This document shows, one piece after another, positions 1 to 7,788 of a stretch of 19,913 nt of DNA. Numbering within the stretch: position 1 is the first letter of the stretch; every line of letters begins with the position of its first letter. The notes under the pieces were generated by a model that worked only from the letters and a program-made list of their open reading frames with translations, ran no database searches and was not told the origin of the DNA. The translations under genes and the position numbers were made by a program. Source of the stretch: JBBRHF01 sp038223055 (GTDB taxonomy: Bacteria; Actinomycetota; Actinomycetes; JACCUZ01); contig JBBRHF010000069.1 of NCBI GenBank assembly GCA_038223055.1, positions 1-19,913 of the forward strand. Reading direction: 5' to 3'.

Positions 1-260
1 GTGGACAGTGGGCGGATGACCTTGGCCTTTGAGAAGCCGTTTACCGTCAGTAGTGCTGGGGTTGCCCGTGTCGAGGTGACCGGTTCGACGGTGCAGGCCT
101 TCTGGAACGGGAACGTCGTGTCGACCACCACGCTCGCTGCACTCTCGGGGTACGCCGGCACTGGCGCCGGTTTGGCCATCTGGCAGGACAAGGCTTCGGT
201 CGTCAGCCTCACCGGCGCGACCGCCACGTCCCCTGGCTCCACGCCGACGCCGACCACCAC
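1..260 (+). repeat. long intragenic direct repeat, copy 1
   Basis: Bases 1-260 recur at 550-809, an offset of 549 bp or exactly 183 codons. I found one difference, T138 versus C687, which is silent (Ala codon). The match ends inside the Thr/Pro linker. Copy 1 may continue to the left of the window. Confidence 0.93.
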
Positions 261-1680
261 CCCCACATCGACGCCGACCCCTTCCGCCACCTCCACCCCG
301 TCCGCCACCTCCACCCCGTCCGCCACCACCACGGCGACCCCGACTGCCGGCGTCAGCTTCGCCAGCGCCACATCCTGGAGCTGGGTCTACAAGACGGTTG
401 GCAGCACGGCCACGACGACGCAGATCGCGCAGGCCCACGTGAGCGGCAACACCACCGCCGGCCGTAACGCCGGTCTGGTGTTGCGCCAGGCAAGCAGCAG
501 CCAGTTCGCTGTCGCGAACTTCTCCGGCAGCAAGTACCAGATCTTTCTGGTGGACAGTGGGCGGATGACCTTGGCCTTTGAGAAGCCGTTTACCGTCAGT
601 AGTGCTGGGGTTGCCCGTGTCGAGGTGACCGGTTCGACGGTGCAGGCCTTCTGGAACGGGAACGTCGTGTCGACCACCACGCTCGCCGCACTCTCGGGGT
701 ACGCCGGCACTGGCGCCGGTTTGGCCATCTGGCAGGACAAGGCTTCGGTCGTCAGCCTCACCGGCGCGACCGCCACGTCCCCTGGCTCCACGCCGACGCC
801 GACCACCACGACCACCACCACCCCGACATCGACGCCGACCTCGTCCACCACACCCTCGGCGACACCTACCGCATCCCCGAGTCCGACGGCGCCCAGCGAT
901 GGCACCACCGCTTCCGCACCGATGGTGTATCCGGCCAAGGCCGTCGCGCTGTACCACATGATGTGGTCGAACTCCGGTTCTCCGGCGTTGTCGACCACTC
1001 CCGCAAACATCAACGTGGTCAACATTGCGTTCGCCCAAGGCGACCCGCCGGCACTGGTGGGCTGGGCATCGGACGGGCAGGCGAGGTTCGTCTCGGATGT
1101 CGGCGCGCTGCGTGCGCGGGGTGTGCGGATGGTCCTCTCCGTCGGCGGGGCCGGCGGCAGTATCAACATCGCAAACCGGCAGGGATTCGTCGGCGGAATC
1201 ATGGCGATCAATGCGATGGTGCCTCTCGACGGCCTGGACTGGGACCTCGAGGGCGCGTCCATGGGCCAGGCGGACGTCCTGTGGATCAGTGCCGAGCTGA
1301 AGCGCCTCCGTGGGGCGAACTTCGCGATCACGTTGGCGCCGAACGGCTCCAACATCGATTCCTACCTGCCCATTGCTGCGGCGCTCAACGCCGCCGGGAA
1401 CCTGACCCGGATCGGGCAGCAATTCTACGACGCCGTTGTGTCGAAGGAGGCTGCGCTCGGCCGCATCGACCAGGCAGTGGCGGCGGGGATCCCGGCGGCC
1501 AAATATTCGATCGGCATGATGGTCGGTAACACAAGCAACTACTGGACCGTCGACCAGGGCATCACGAACGCGAACTTCATCAAGGCGAAGTACCCGACCA
1601 TCGGCGGTGCCTACCTTTGGGAGGCCGGCCGACCCGGCGCGGCGGATTGGGCCGACCGCGTCGGGACCGTTGTCCGGTAG
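1..1680 (+). CDS. secreted modular GH18-type glycoside hydrolase (5' end cut by window)
   Basis: The frame is open from the first base, so the true start lies upstream and the GTG at 1 is probably not a start. Visible order: part of a lectin-like beta module (residues about 1-75), a Pro/Thr/Ser linker (76-117), a full copy of that module (about 118-258), a second linker (259-307), then a catalytic domain (308-559). The catalytic part has the GH18 signature DGLDWDLE (D410, D413, D415, E417, with E417 the expected proton donor) and the SxGG-type motif SVGG at 380-383. It ends in GGAYLWEAG, as in chitinase-like GH18 enzymes. At about 250 residues the domain is short for GH18. Known: GH18 enzymes cleave GlcNAc-containing chains with substrate assistance. 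Inferred: an extracellular enzyme that binds carbohydrate through its repeated modules and may process the polymer made by this locus; the substrate is unknown. The two module copies are almost identical in DNA. Confidence 0.85.
   Translation: MDSGRMTLAFEKPFTVSSAGVARVEVTGSTVQAFWNGNVVSTTTLAALSGYAGTGAGLAIWQDKASVVSLTGATATSPGSTPTPTTTPTSTPTPSATSTPSATSTPSATTTATPTAGVSFASATSWSWVYKTVGSTATTTQIAQAHVSGNTTAGRNAGLVLRQASSSQFAVANFSGSKYQIFLVDSGRMTLAFEKPFTVSSAGVARVEVTGSTVQAFWNGNVVSTTTLAALSGYAGTGAGLAIWQDKASVVSLTGATATSPGSTPTPTTTTTTTPTSTPTSSTTPSATPTASPSPTAPSDGTTASAPMVYPAKAVALYHMMWSNSGSPALSTTPANINVVNIAFAQGDPPALVGWASDGQARFVSDVGALRARGVRMVLSVGGAGGSINIANRQGFVGGIMAINAMVPLDGLDWDLEGASMGQADVLWISAELKRLRGANFAITLAPNGSNIDSYLPIAAALNAAGNLTRIGQQFYDAVVSKEAALGRIDQAVAAGIPAAKYSIGMMVGNTSNYWTVDQGITNANFIKAKYPTIGGAYLWEAGRPGAADWADRVGTVVR
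283..327 (+). repeat. 18-bp tandem repeat in the linker
   Basis: An 18-bp unit, TCCGCCACCTCCACCCCG, occurs at 283-300 and 301-318, with a half copy at 319-327. It encodes SATSTP repeats of the flexible Ser/Thr/Pro linker, which is typical of actinobacterial secreted hydrolases. Confidence 0.85.
550..809 (+). repeat. long intragenic direct repeat, copy 2
   Basis: Second copy of the 260-bp unit that starts the window. It encodes the C-terminal half of the lectin-like module and the start of the linker. The period keeps the reading frame. Near-perfect DNA identity points to a recent duplication or gene conversion. Confidence 0.93.
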
Positions 1681-1719
1681 AACAGCAAGCTCATCGCGGG
1701 CACCAATGCCGCGACGTCG

Positions 1720-2799
1720 TTACGGCCCCGACCCTCCAGAGGTTGGGGCCGCGCGGCTGCCGGGGCTCTGTTCGGAGGGATCCCGTGCGCTTCCGGCATC
1801 GGGTTGTCGGTTGAGCAGGAGTCCCTCGATGAACCCGACCCCCCAGGTCAGGTGCATCGTGACGAACGACGCGGCGAGGATGTGGATCGACAGGCGCTCG
1901 CGCTCCGCAACGGTGGCGCGTCGCATGGTCAGGGCCGACGCCAGAGCCACGCCGATGGGGTACGGCCCAGCCAGCGTCAGCGCGATGCGGGTGTGCCCGG
2001 TCGCGACGAGCGCCGCCGCACCGGCAAGGGCACCGACGAGCGCTGGGGCAGCCAGGTGGCGACCGCGCACCGCGGAGGCGCCGTTCATCCGCACCATGCC
2101 CGCCTTTCCGCGGCCATAGCGGCGATACTGCCGGCCGAAGTCGCGCAGGTTCTCGCGCACGTGCCAGAAGATGCACATTGAGGGGTCGAATCGGATGCGA
2201 TGGCCTAGGGCCAGGATTCGATGGTCGATGTCGGCATCCTCGTTGACCAGCAGTTCCTCTCGCCAGCCGCCGACACCACGCAGCACGTGGGTGCGATAGA
2301 TCCCGAACGACGCATGGTCGGTGTCCTGCTTGTGGGTGCCATAGTGGTTGATCGAACTTCCCACGCCGAATGGGCTGGACAACGCTGCGGCAACGGCACG
2401 CCCGGTCGGGGTGTTTGCCACTCCGATGCGCCGACCACCGACCGCCGCGACGTCCGGGCAGGCCTCCAACTCGCCCAGACCCAGCTCGAGATAGGTGCGG
2501 TTCACCCTGGCATGGGCGTCGACCCGCGCGACGTAAACCCCGCGGGCCGCCGCCAGACCCACGTTCAACCCGTGCGGGATGGTGCGGTCGGGGTTGCACA
2601 GGAGCCGGACTCGAGGATCTGCCTCCATCAGCCGACACACCGTGGTCGCGGTGTCATCGGTTGATGCCCCGTCGATGACGAGCACCTCGAGATCGCTCAC
2701 AGTCTGGTCAAGCACCGACTCGACCGCCGTCACGATGGTGGACTCCTCGTTCCGCACGGGCATGATCACCGAGACCAGAGGCGGCCGGGCTTGGCTCAT
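1720..2799 (-). CDS. GT2 glycosyltransferase, ExoA (succinoglycan) type, membrane-associated
   Basis: A 359-residue GT-A transferase. It opens with VSVIMPVRNEES (9-20), the GT2 nucleotide-binding start, followed by VIDGASTDDT (41-50). The metal-binding DxD-like site is D94-A-H96, the likely base is in NED (186-188), and a QYRRYGRGK stretch (224-232) matches the ExoA group. Hydrophobic segments near 246-265, 272-290 and 306-328 would tether the C-terminus to the membrane. Its ATG overlaps the stop of the Wzy-like gene (ATGA), so the two are probably translationally coupled. Known: ExoA-type enzymes add a sugar to a lipid-linked intermediate on the cytoplasmic face. The donor and acceptor here cannot be read from sequence. 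The last 30 residues are low-complexity, and the terminal codons carry the terminator-like hairpin. Confidence 0.9.
   Translation of the reverse strand: MSQARPPLVSVIMPVRNEESTIVTAVESVLDQTVSDLEVLVIDGASTDDTATTVCRLMEADPRVRLLCNPDRTIPHGLNVGLAAARGVYVARVDAHARVNRTYLELGLGELEACPDVAAVGGRRIGVANTPTGRAVAAALSSPFGVGSSINHYGTHKQDTDHASFGIYRTHVLRGVGGWREELLVNEDADIDHRILALGHRIRFDPSMCIFWHVRENLRDFGRQYRRYGRGKAGMVRMNGASAVRGRHLAAPALVGALAGAAALVATGHTRIALTLAGPYPIGVALASALTMRRATVAERERLSIHILAASFVTMHLTWGVGFIEGLLLNRQPDAGSARDPSEQSPGSRAAPTSGGSGP
1723..1751. terminator. strong hairpin between convergent genes, probable bidirectional terminator
   Basis: An 11-bp stem, CGGCCCCGACC (1723-1733) with GGTTGGGGCCG (1741-1751), one G-T pair and a 7-nt loop. 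It lies 42 bp after the GH18 stop and covers the last codons of the opposing GT2 gene. No T tract follows on either strand; terminators of this U-less kind are proposed for actinobacteria. No other strong hairpin was seen between the two genes. Confidence 0.5.
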
Positions 2800-4148
2800 C
2801 GATGGTCACCTCCCGGCCCTTCGAGGAAGGTGCGACGTGGGGGCACCGGCCGGATCGCTGTCCGGCCCCGGCTGGGATGCAGGTCCAGCGGATGCTCAAC
2901 CCGAGGGGACCAGAAAGTCACGAAGATCAGCAGTGGCGCAACCAAGAGGATCGTGGTTGTGCCGGGCTGGAGAATCCAGAGAGAGACCAGCAGGGACATG
3001 CTGAAAGCGCGGCTCGGACCACCGACGTAGCAGCTGAGCAGGAAGGCGGCGAGCACCGCACCGGCGAGCAGGCCGTAGTCGAAGAAGACCTTGATCGGAC
3101 TCGACACGAGCAGCCCCGAGATATTGCTCTGAGACACCAGCTCCTGTGACGACCCGGCACCCTTTCCGAGCAGGACCGTTGAGGTGTCGTGCACCCAGAT
3201 CGGCCACATCTCGCGATAGGGAGCAATCGCGCGCAGCGAGGTCGAAGATCCTTCCGAGCGGGACTCCGTGGCCCGCTCCAGGAGAAGGCTGCCCACACTG
3301 AGCGTCGATGCCATCGCCGCTGCGCCGAGAGCGATCGGCACGTAGCGGAGCAATGCGTGGCGGACGGGATGCACGAGGATGATCAGCACCCCCACGCCGA
3401 CGATCGCCAGGCCTGACCCTGCAAACGTGCATGCCAGCCCGAGGGCAATCACCGCCACCCGGGGCACTGATACGCCGGCGTAGATCGCGGCGATGAGGCT
3501 GAGGCCGATCTGCAGCGACACCATCGACGGCTCCAGGCCGATCCATGCGTTGGCCCGCACGATGTCAGAGCCGAAGTAGATGGGGTAGGTGATGACGTAG
3601 CCGGAGAGTTCCCACGAGTCAGGAATGAACCGGTGAAACCAGTCCTGGTATGCCATGCCGGCCAGTTGGGTGCCTGTCATGACAATGCAGCCGGCCGCGA
3701 GCCACACACCGATGCTGGCGATCTTGGCTAGCATGAGACGAAAGGTGCTCACGCGTCGGTCGACCAGGCGAAGGACGGCCGGTGCCCACACGACCATGAA
3801 CAGTCCCCATGACGTGATGCTCTCGATGGCGCCCGACACGAGTCGCTCCTGGAACGGGATCACCAGAGCTGTCACACCAAAACCCGCCAGCCACATCCCG
3901 GCGCGATAGCGATCGACGACCGCCAGGCCGCGGGCCAGGACAACGGCGCACCAGGCGAGGACGACAGGCAGCAGCAGGGCGACCGGACTTGCTGGCACGG
4001 CGAACCGCTGCAAGAGCACACACAAAAGGAACAGTGCGGCAACCGAGCGCGCTGTTCGCTGCGCTAGCTGATCTGGCCTACTGTACGTCGTCGCAGCGGT
4101 CTGATGTGTCCTCAGCGACTCGGGCAATGGTGATGTGTCCGCGGTCAC
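2796..4148 (-). CDS. Wzy-like polysaccharide polymerase (O-antigen ligase/polymerase type membrane protein)
   Basis: A 450-residue protein with about ten or more hydrophobic segments spread from residue 35 to 415 and a polar loop around 300-345. The loop holds SLRAIAPYREMWPIW and LLGKGAGSS, resembling the S-R-x-x-P-Y region of O-antigen/EPS polymerases. The start is GTG at 4148, overlapping the TGA of the Wzz-like gene; the TGA overlaps the GT2 ATG. Known: Wzy proteins join flipped repeat units outside the cytoplasmic membrane and diverge strongly in sequence, so the call rests on topology, loop motif and position between a chain-length gene and a transferase. A ligase attaching polymer to a carrier is the main alternative. 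The C-terminal 35 residues are Arg/Pro-rich and probably cytoplasmic. Confidence 0.78.
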   Translation of the reverse strand: MTADTSPLPESLRTHQTAATTYSRPDQLAQRTARSVAALFLLCVLLQRFAVPASPVALLLPVVLAWCAVVLARGLAVVDRYRAGMWLAGFGVTALVIPFQERLVSGAIESITSWGLFMVVWAPAVLRLVDRRVSTFRLMLAKIASIGVWLAAGCIVMTGTQLAGMAYQDWFHRFIPDSWELSGYVITYPIYFGSDIVRANAWIGLEPSMVSLQIGLSLIAAIYAGVSVPRVAVIALGLACTFAGSGLAIVGVGVLIILVHPVRHALLRYVPIALGAAAMASTLSVGSLLLERATESRSEGSSTSLRAIAPYREMWPIWVHDTSTVLLGKGAGSSQELVSQSNISGLLVSSPIKVFFDYGLLAGAVLAAFLLSCYVGGPSRAFSMSLLVSLWILQPGTTTILLVAPLLIFVTFWSPRVEHPLDLHPSRGRTAIRPVPPRRTFLEGPGGDHR

Positions 4149-5395
4149 CGGGCGAGGATCACCAGCGGATCAGCACGGTTGAAGGCCGACAGTGCCTGCA
4201 CGAGCGACCGCAACTGACTCTGTCGCGCGCGGACCACCAGTGCGGCGCGCAGGTTGGACTGACCGACCAACATCCCGATTGCCTCGTCCACGGACTCCAC
4301 GACCACGATGAGCGTTTCGGTGCCGTAGACGTCGGGGACGTTGTTGCGTGCGTCGTGACACAGGGCGGAAAAGCGAGCTTCACGAGTGGCCAACGAGGCG
4401 ACGTCCAACACCGTGACGGTCAGACCGTGGCCCTTGACGAGCTGCGCGACGTCTGTCGCAAAGGTCGCGGCCTGTTCTCGAGAGCCCGGCAGAGAAACCA
4501 CTGCAAGGCACGGGACGCCTGATTCCACGAAGGACCCAGCGACTTGTCCGGCATCGGCGGGGCTGGCCACGGCCACCTCCGGAAGAAGCGCGCGCAACTC
4601 GCGACGGCTTCCCACGCGCAGTCTGCGGGCGCCTGCGACAATCGCCGCCAATGCGGCCAGCAGCACCCCAGCCAGCAGACCGGCTAGGCCGCCGCTCTGC
4701 CAACCGAGCCCGGCCGGCGTGGCGACCTGCGCCGGGTCGGCCACGAACACGCCGTCCGTGTCGGCACTGACGGCGTCCTGCCGGGTCGCCAGCGCAGACC
4801 CGATCTGGGCACGTCGGGCTGCCTCAGCGGCGTCGTTCGTCAACCGGTCGTCGGAGAGCAGCCGGTCAACGTCCTTGCGAAGCCGGCTCAGCCGGTTCTG
4901 GACGTTGGCCCTGTTGAAGTTGACCGTGGCGAGCGCCACCGCGTTGGCCTGCGCAACCGCCACCTTCGGGCTTCGATCCGTCACCAAGACCGTGACCAGA
5001 TCGGTGTCCGGCTCCCAGCGAGCGCTCACCCTCGAGCCGAGGTCGCCCGCCGAGACCCGACTTGCCGCCGCCGCCGCCTCGATCACCGTGGCGGATGTCA
5101 CCACCCGCTGTGCGGTCTGGGCGACCTGCTTGGCCCGGGCACTGTCCTGTCCGATGTTGCCCAACTGCAGGGTGCTGGTCGCGTTAAAGCCAGCATTTCC
5201 CGCGAGCAACGCGCCGAGCAGCAGGCCAAGGCTCGCACCGAGCAGCAGCCAGAGCGGTCGAGCGAGGACCGCCGCCACCACGGGCAGAGAGCGCGTCGGA
5301 AGTTGATCGCCCGGCGGCGGCCAGGCGCGCCGGCGCCGTCCGCCGACGCCGGATAGGGCCGCGGCAGGCTGTGGCCGATCCGTTCCAAGAGCCAT
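4145..5395 (-). CDS. Wzz-like chain-length determinant with a degenerate BY-kinase-like C-terminal domain
   Basis: A 416-residue protein. Membrane segments lie near 47-66 and 233-255 and flank an external, Ala/Arg-rich, helical Wzz-like domain (about 70-230), the usual polysaccharide co-polymerase layout. The cytoplasmic part (265-416) follows the order of a bacterial tyrosine kinase (CpsD/Wzc fold). However, the expected P-loop is SLPGSREQAATFA (301-313), lacking the GK(S/T) of Walker A. VLDVAS (329-334) sits where Walker A' is normally found. There is no C-terminal tyrosine cluster. It is therefore probably a non-catalytic pseudo-kinase domain. It is first gene of the Wzz-Wzy-GT2 operon. 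Inferred role: control of polymer length with the Wzy-like protein. Start ATG 5395 has no evident Shine-Dalgarno site; a GTG or ATG farther in is possible. Confidence 0.82.
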   Translation of the reverse strand: MALGTDRPQPAAALSGVGGRRRRAWPPPGDQLPTRSLPVVAAVLARPLWLLLGASLGLLLGALLAGNAGFNATSTLQLGNIGQDSARAKQVAQTAQRVVTSATVIEAAAAASRVSAGDLGSRVSARWEPDTDLVTVLVTDRSPKVAVAQANAVALATVNFNRANVQNRLSRLRKDVDRLLSDDRLTNDAAEAARRAQIGSALATRQDAVSADTDGVFVADPAQVATPAGLGWQSGGLAGLLAGVLLAALAAIVAGARRLRVGSRRELRALLPEVAVASPADAGQVAGSFVESGVPCLAVVSLPGSREQAATFATDVAQLVKGHGLTVTVLDVASLATREARFSALCHDARNNVPDVYGTETLIVVVESVDEAIGMLVGQSNLRAALVVRARQSQLRSLVQALSAFNRADPLVILAR

Positions 5396-5412
5396 GTGGT
5401 GAATGGTAGGCT
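5396..5412 (-). promoter_or_regulatory. candidate leaderless promoter for the wzz-wzy-GT2 operon, with a facing -10-like box
   Basis: On the minus strand TACCAT (complement of 5403-5408) fits the actinobacterial -10 pattern TAnnnT. It lies 7 nt before the ATG at 5395, the spacing of leaderless transcripts, and that gene lacks a Shine-Dalgarno site. On the plus strand TAGGCT at 5407-5412 could serve the divergent GT4 gene. No convincing -35 box was found for either. Confidence 0.25.
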
Positions 5413-5457
5413 ACGCGACACGATCGGGGGGTTGTTTCGACTGCCGCCAGACGTGGG

Positions 5458-5465
5458 AGAGAGGA
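5458..5465 (+). promoter_or_regulatory. ribosome binding site deciding the GT4 start
   Basis: AGAGAGGA lies 12 nt before GTG 5478. It supports this start over the ATG at 5403, whose first 25 residues look like non-coding sequence and which lies on the candidate promoter. Confidence 0.45.
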
Positions 5466-5477
5466 TCGCGAGCGGCG

Positions 5478-6674
5478 GTGCGTGACCAGCACTGGGTGGT
5501 GGTGGCTGACTCGCCCTTCCTGCCCGCCCGGGGCGGTGGCGAGCGTGAGCACCTGGGATTCGTCCGTTCCGTGTCCTCGGCCGGATGGCTCGCTGCCCTG
5601 GTGGTGCCGACGGCCGAAGAACTCGATGTCGATCTCTACGCCGCGGAGATCGGTGACACGCCTTTGCTGTGCACCCCCCGGCGCACGTCCCCGTGGCTGC
5701 TCCTACACCCACGCCTTCCCTACGTGGTGGCGTCGCGGCCGGTCCCCGCCGGATTCGCCCAGCGCGTTGCCGCCGTCTCCGGGCCGGTAACGGGGGTGAT
5801 GACCTTCTCTTACAAGTCCCGCTTGATCGGGCAACGACTTGCCGCCGACTTCAGCGTGCCCATGGTGCTTCGCCAGCACAATCGGGAGGGCGACTATCAC
5901 CGCAGCCTGGCCCGCGGGATGCGGGGCCCGCGCAAACTGGTCATGCGCTGGGAGGCTGTGCGGATCTCCCGTGACGAGGCGCGCCTGGATCGCGACAACT
6001 CGCTGGCCGCGATCGCGGACATCTCTTTGGCTGATGCTGCCGCGCGTCGCGCGGCTGGGGCGCGCAACGTCATCCACGTGCCTCCGTTCGCCTACGACGG
6101 CGCACGAGCGGCGCGGCCTCGTCGGGATCCGGGCGGTGATCGTGGCGGTCAGGCACCACACGTGCTCTTCCTAGGTGCTCTTGACGTGGCAACGAATACC
6201 ACCGCTGTCGAGTGGCTTCTGGGGATGGTCTGGCCGACGGTGCTCGAGCACGCCCCGCACGCCCACCTGGACATCGTCGGACGCGGCCCCTCAGACGGCC
6301 TGCGCGCGACGCTGAGGGCGGCCGCGAACGTCACGCTTCATGCCGACGTACCGTCGGTCGACCCCTTTCTTGACGCCGCAACACTTGCGGTCAACCCCGC
6401 CCTCTGGGGCTCCGGAGTCAACATCAAGGTCATCGACTACTTGCAGGCCGGCCTGCCACTGGTCAGCACGTCACTTGCCACGGCGGGTCTGCCGCTGCGC
6501 GCCGGCGAGGACCTCGAGATCGCTGATGATCCGAACAGGTTTGCCTGGGCGGTGCTGAGGCTTCTGGGCGATGCACCGCGGCGAGAGCAGCTTGGACGCT
6601 CCGGACGCACGCGCATCGAAGAAGTGCTCAATCCACGGGTCAATCTCGAACGCATTGCCGATGCTCTCAGTTGA
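5478..6674 (+). CDS. GT4-family glycosyltransferase (group 1)
   Basis: About 398 residues from GTG 5478; the frame is open back to ATG 5403, but those codons do not resemble a GT4 start. The N-terminal Rossmann half begins HWVVVADSPFLPARGGGERE, with the Gly-rich loop typical of GT-B enzymes. The C-terminal donor-binding half begins at VLFLGALDVATN, and the conserved NPALWGSGVNIK followed by AGLPLVSTS lies at roughly 306-330. Known: GT4 enzymes are retaining transferases using NDP-sugars. Donor and linkage are unknown. It is divergent from the wzz-like gene and its stop overlaps the GH26-like gene by 8 bp, tail to tail. Probably adds one sugar of the lipid-linked repeat unit at the cytoplasmic face. 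Confidence 0.87.
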   Translation: MRDQHWVVVADSPFLPARGGGEREHLGFVRSVSSAGWLAALVVPTAEELDVDLYAAEIGDTPLLCTPRRTSPWLLLHPRLPYVVASRPVPAGFAQRVAAVSGPVTGVMTFSYKSRLIGQRLAADFSVPMVLRQHNREGDYHRSLARGMRGPRKLVMRWEAVRISRDEARLDRDNSLAAIADISLADAAARRAAGARNVIHVPPFAYDGARAARPRRDPGGDRGGQAPHVLFLGALDVATNTTAVEWLLGMVWPTVLEHAPHAHLDIVGRGPSDGLRATLRAAANVTLHADVPSVDPFLDAATLAVNPALWGSGVNIKVIDYLQAGLPLVSTSLATAGLPLRAGEDLEIADDPNRFAWAVLRLLGDAPRREQLGRSGRTRIEEVLNPRVNLERIADALS

Positions 6675-7788
6675 CGGCACCGGCCCCCCGCGAATTGTCG
6701 GAGGCCACATCCTTGCGCTTCCGGCCCTCGTCGCCCGTCCACAATCGACGGTAGACGCGAGAAGCGGCGGGATTCTGCGCCGACTCCCACAGCGAAGACT
6801 GCAAGTAGTCGCCCGGTTCGTTGAAATAGTTCTCGAACGCCAGGTACTTCGCGTTCCTGGCGAAAAAGCGCTGCATCACCGTGATGAACACTGGATTGTC
6901 ACCGGCGCCCTGCGCGCTCTCTTTGGTGAGACCCCACTCCGGCACTGCGAACAACTTGCCGTGACTGCGGGCGAATTCCAGGACGTCGAGCAGTCCCGCA
7001 GCGTCGGCGGGGCGCAGCACGTTGGTCTCGTCGGCCGCGCTCCGCACGCTGGTCGTGTAACTGTCGTAGACGTCGCAGCCGACGACATCGACCACATCGT
7101 CTCCGGGATAGAGACGCGTCACGGAGTCCAGCCGGCCGGTAGAACCAGGCAACCCGGCCCCGCAGGTGATGTCAAAGACGAAGCGCAGATCGGGGCCCAC
7201 GTCGCGCATCACCTTTACGACGTGTCGGAAGGCGTCGATGAACTGGCCGGCGGTGGACGCGGTCGTCCCCCAGGGGAACCAAGTTCCGTTGGCCTCGAGA
7301 CCGACCCGCACGTAGCTGTCGCCGAATCGGTGTTTGACCAGATCGCCGGCCACGGACCGCCACACGTCGTCGCGGGCTCCAGCCGCAACGTCCGTGAGCG
7401 ACCCCCCGGCTTTCGGCAGGAGCGGAAGCCCATAGACCAACCTCCCGGAGAACCCGGCGAAGACCGACACATGCCACTCTGAACCGGTAAGTTCTTCCCA
7501 CGTCTCATACGCAGGGTAGGTGGTCGCGGTCTCGACTCGGCTACCGCGCCAGAGCGCAAACTGCTGGGCGCTACCGGCTCCCATGCTTCCGCCAGTCCAG
7601 ACACCGCTCGTCCACGCCAGGCTGGGCAGGCGGTCCGCCCGCGACCGAAGATCGGACGGGGAGGCGGGCTCTGGGTTGACGAGTCCGCGGCCCGCTGTGG
7701 CGGCGATAAGGACCGCGACGAGGAGCAGACAGACGAGTCCCGCGAAGAACAAGCGGCGATGTGTCAGACGGGCAGGCGACCGACGCAT
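6667..7788 (-). CDS. membrane-anchored GH26-like glycoside hydrolase (beta-mannanase fold)
   Basis: 373 residues. A basic N-terminus followed by LFFAGLVCLLLVAVLIAATA (13-32) forms a signal anchor or signal peptide, so the enzyme domain should be outside the cell. RVGLEANGTWFPWG (161-174) matches the GH26 acid/base region, with E165 as proton donor. The His that usually precedes this Glu is Leu164. VPEWGL (282-287) places the nucleophile at E284. Known: GH26 retaining enzymes cleave beta-mannans and related glucans, and similar proteins occur in exopolysaccharide clusters. Inferred: trims or releases the polymer made here. The ATG at 7788 has no Shine-Dalgarno site, but a -10-like TAGCGT lies just upstream, which suggests a leaderless transcript. 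It overlaps the GT4 gene tail to tail. Confidence 0.8.
   Translation of the reverse strand: MRRSPARLTHRRLFFAGLVCLLLVAVLIAATAGRGLVNPEPASPSDLRSRADRLPSLAWTSGVWTGGSMGAGSAQQFALWRGSRVETATTYPAYETWEELTGSEWHVSVFAGFSGRLVYGLPLLPKAGGSLTDVAAGARDDVWRSVAGDLVKHRFGDSYVRVGLEANGTWFPWGTTASTAGQFIDAFRHVVKVMRDVGPDLRFVFDITCGAGLPGSTGRLDSVTRLYPGDDVVDVVGCDVYDSYTTSVRSAADETNVLRPADAAGLLDVLEFARSHGKLFAVPEWGLTKESAQGAGDNPVFITVMQRFFARNAKYLAFENYFNEPGDYLQSSLWESAQNPAASRVYRRLWTGDEGRKRKDVASDNSRGAGAVN

Noticed and set aside
1..850. Direct repeats as a CRISPR array or insertion element
   Set aside because: Repeats are in frame within one protein, only two long copies are seen and there are no spacers, terminal inverted repeats or transposase.
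387..1355. Long open frame antisense to the GH18 gene
   Set aside because: Its translation is a mirror of the Thr/Pro linker and catalytic domain, shows no family motif and reflects GC-rich codon structure.
4386..5306. 306-codon open frame antisense to the wzz-like gene
   Set aside because: Low-complexity Ala/Ser/Arg protein without motifs; the opposite strand encodes a coherent Wzz-like protein with operon overlaps.
5403..5477. Upstream ATG start for the first GT4 gene
   Set aside because: The extra 25 residues are unlike GT4 N-termini and have no ribosome binding site; GTG 5478 does.
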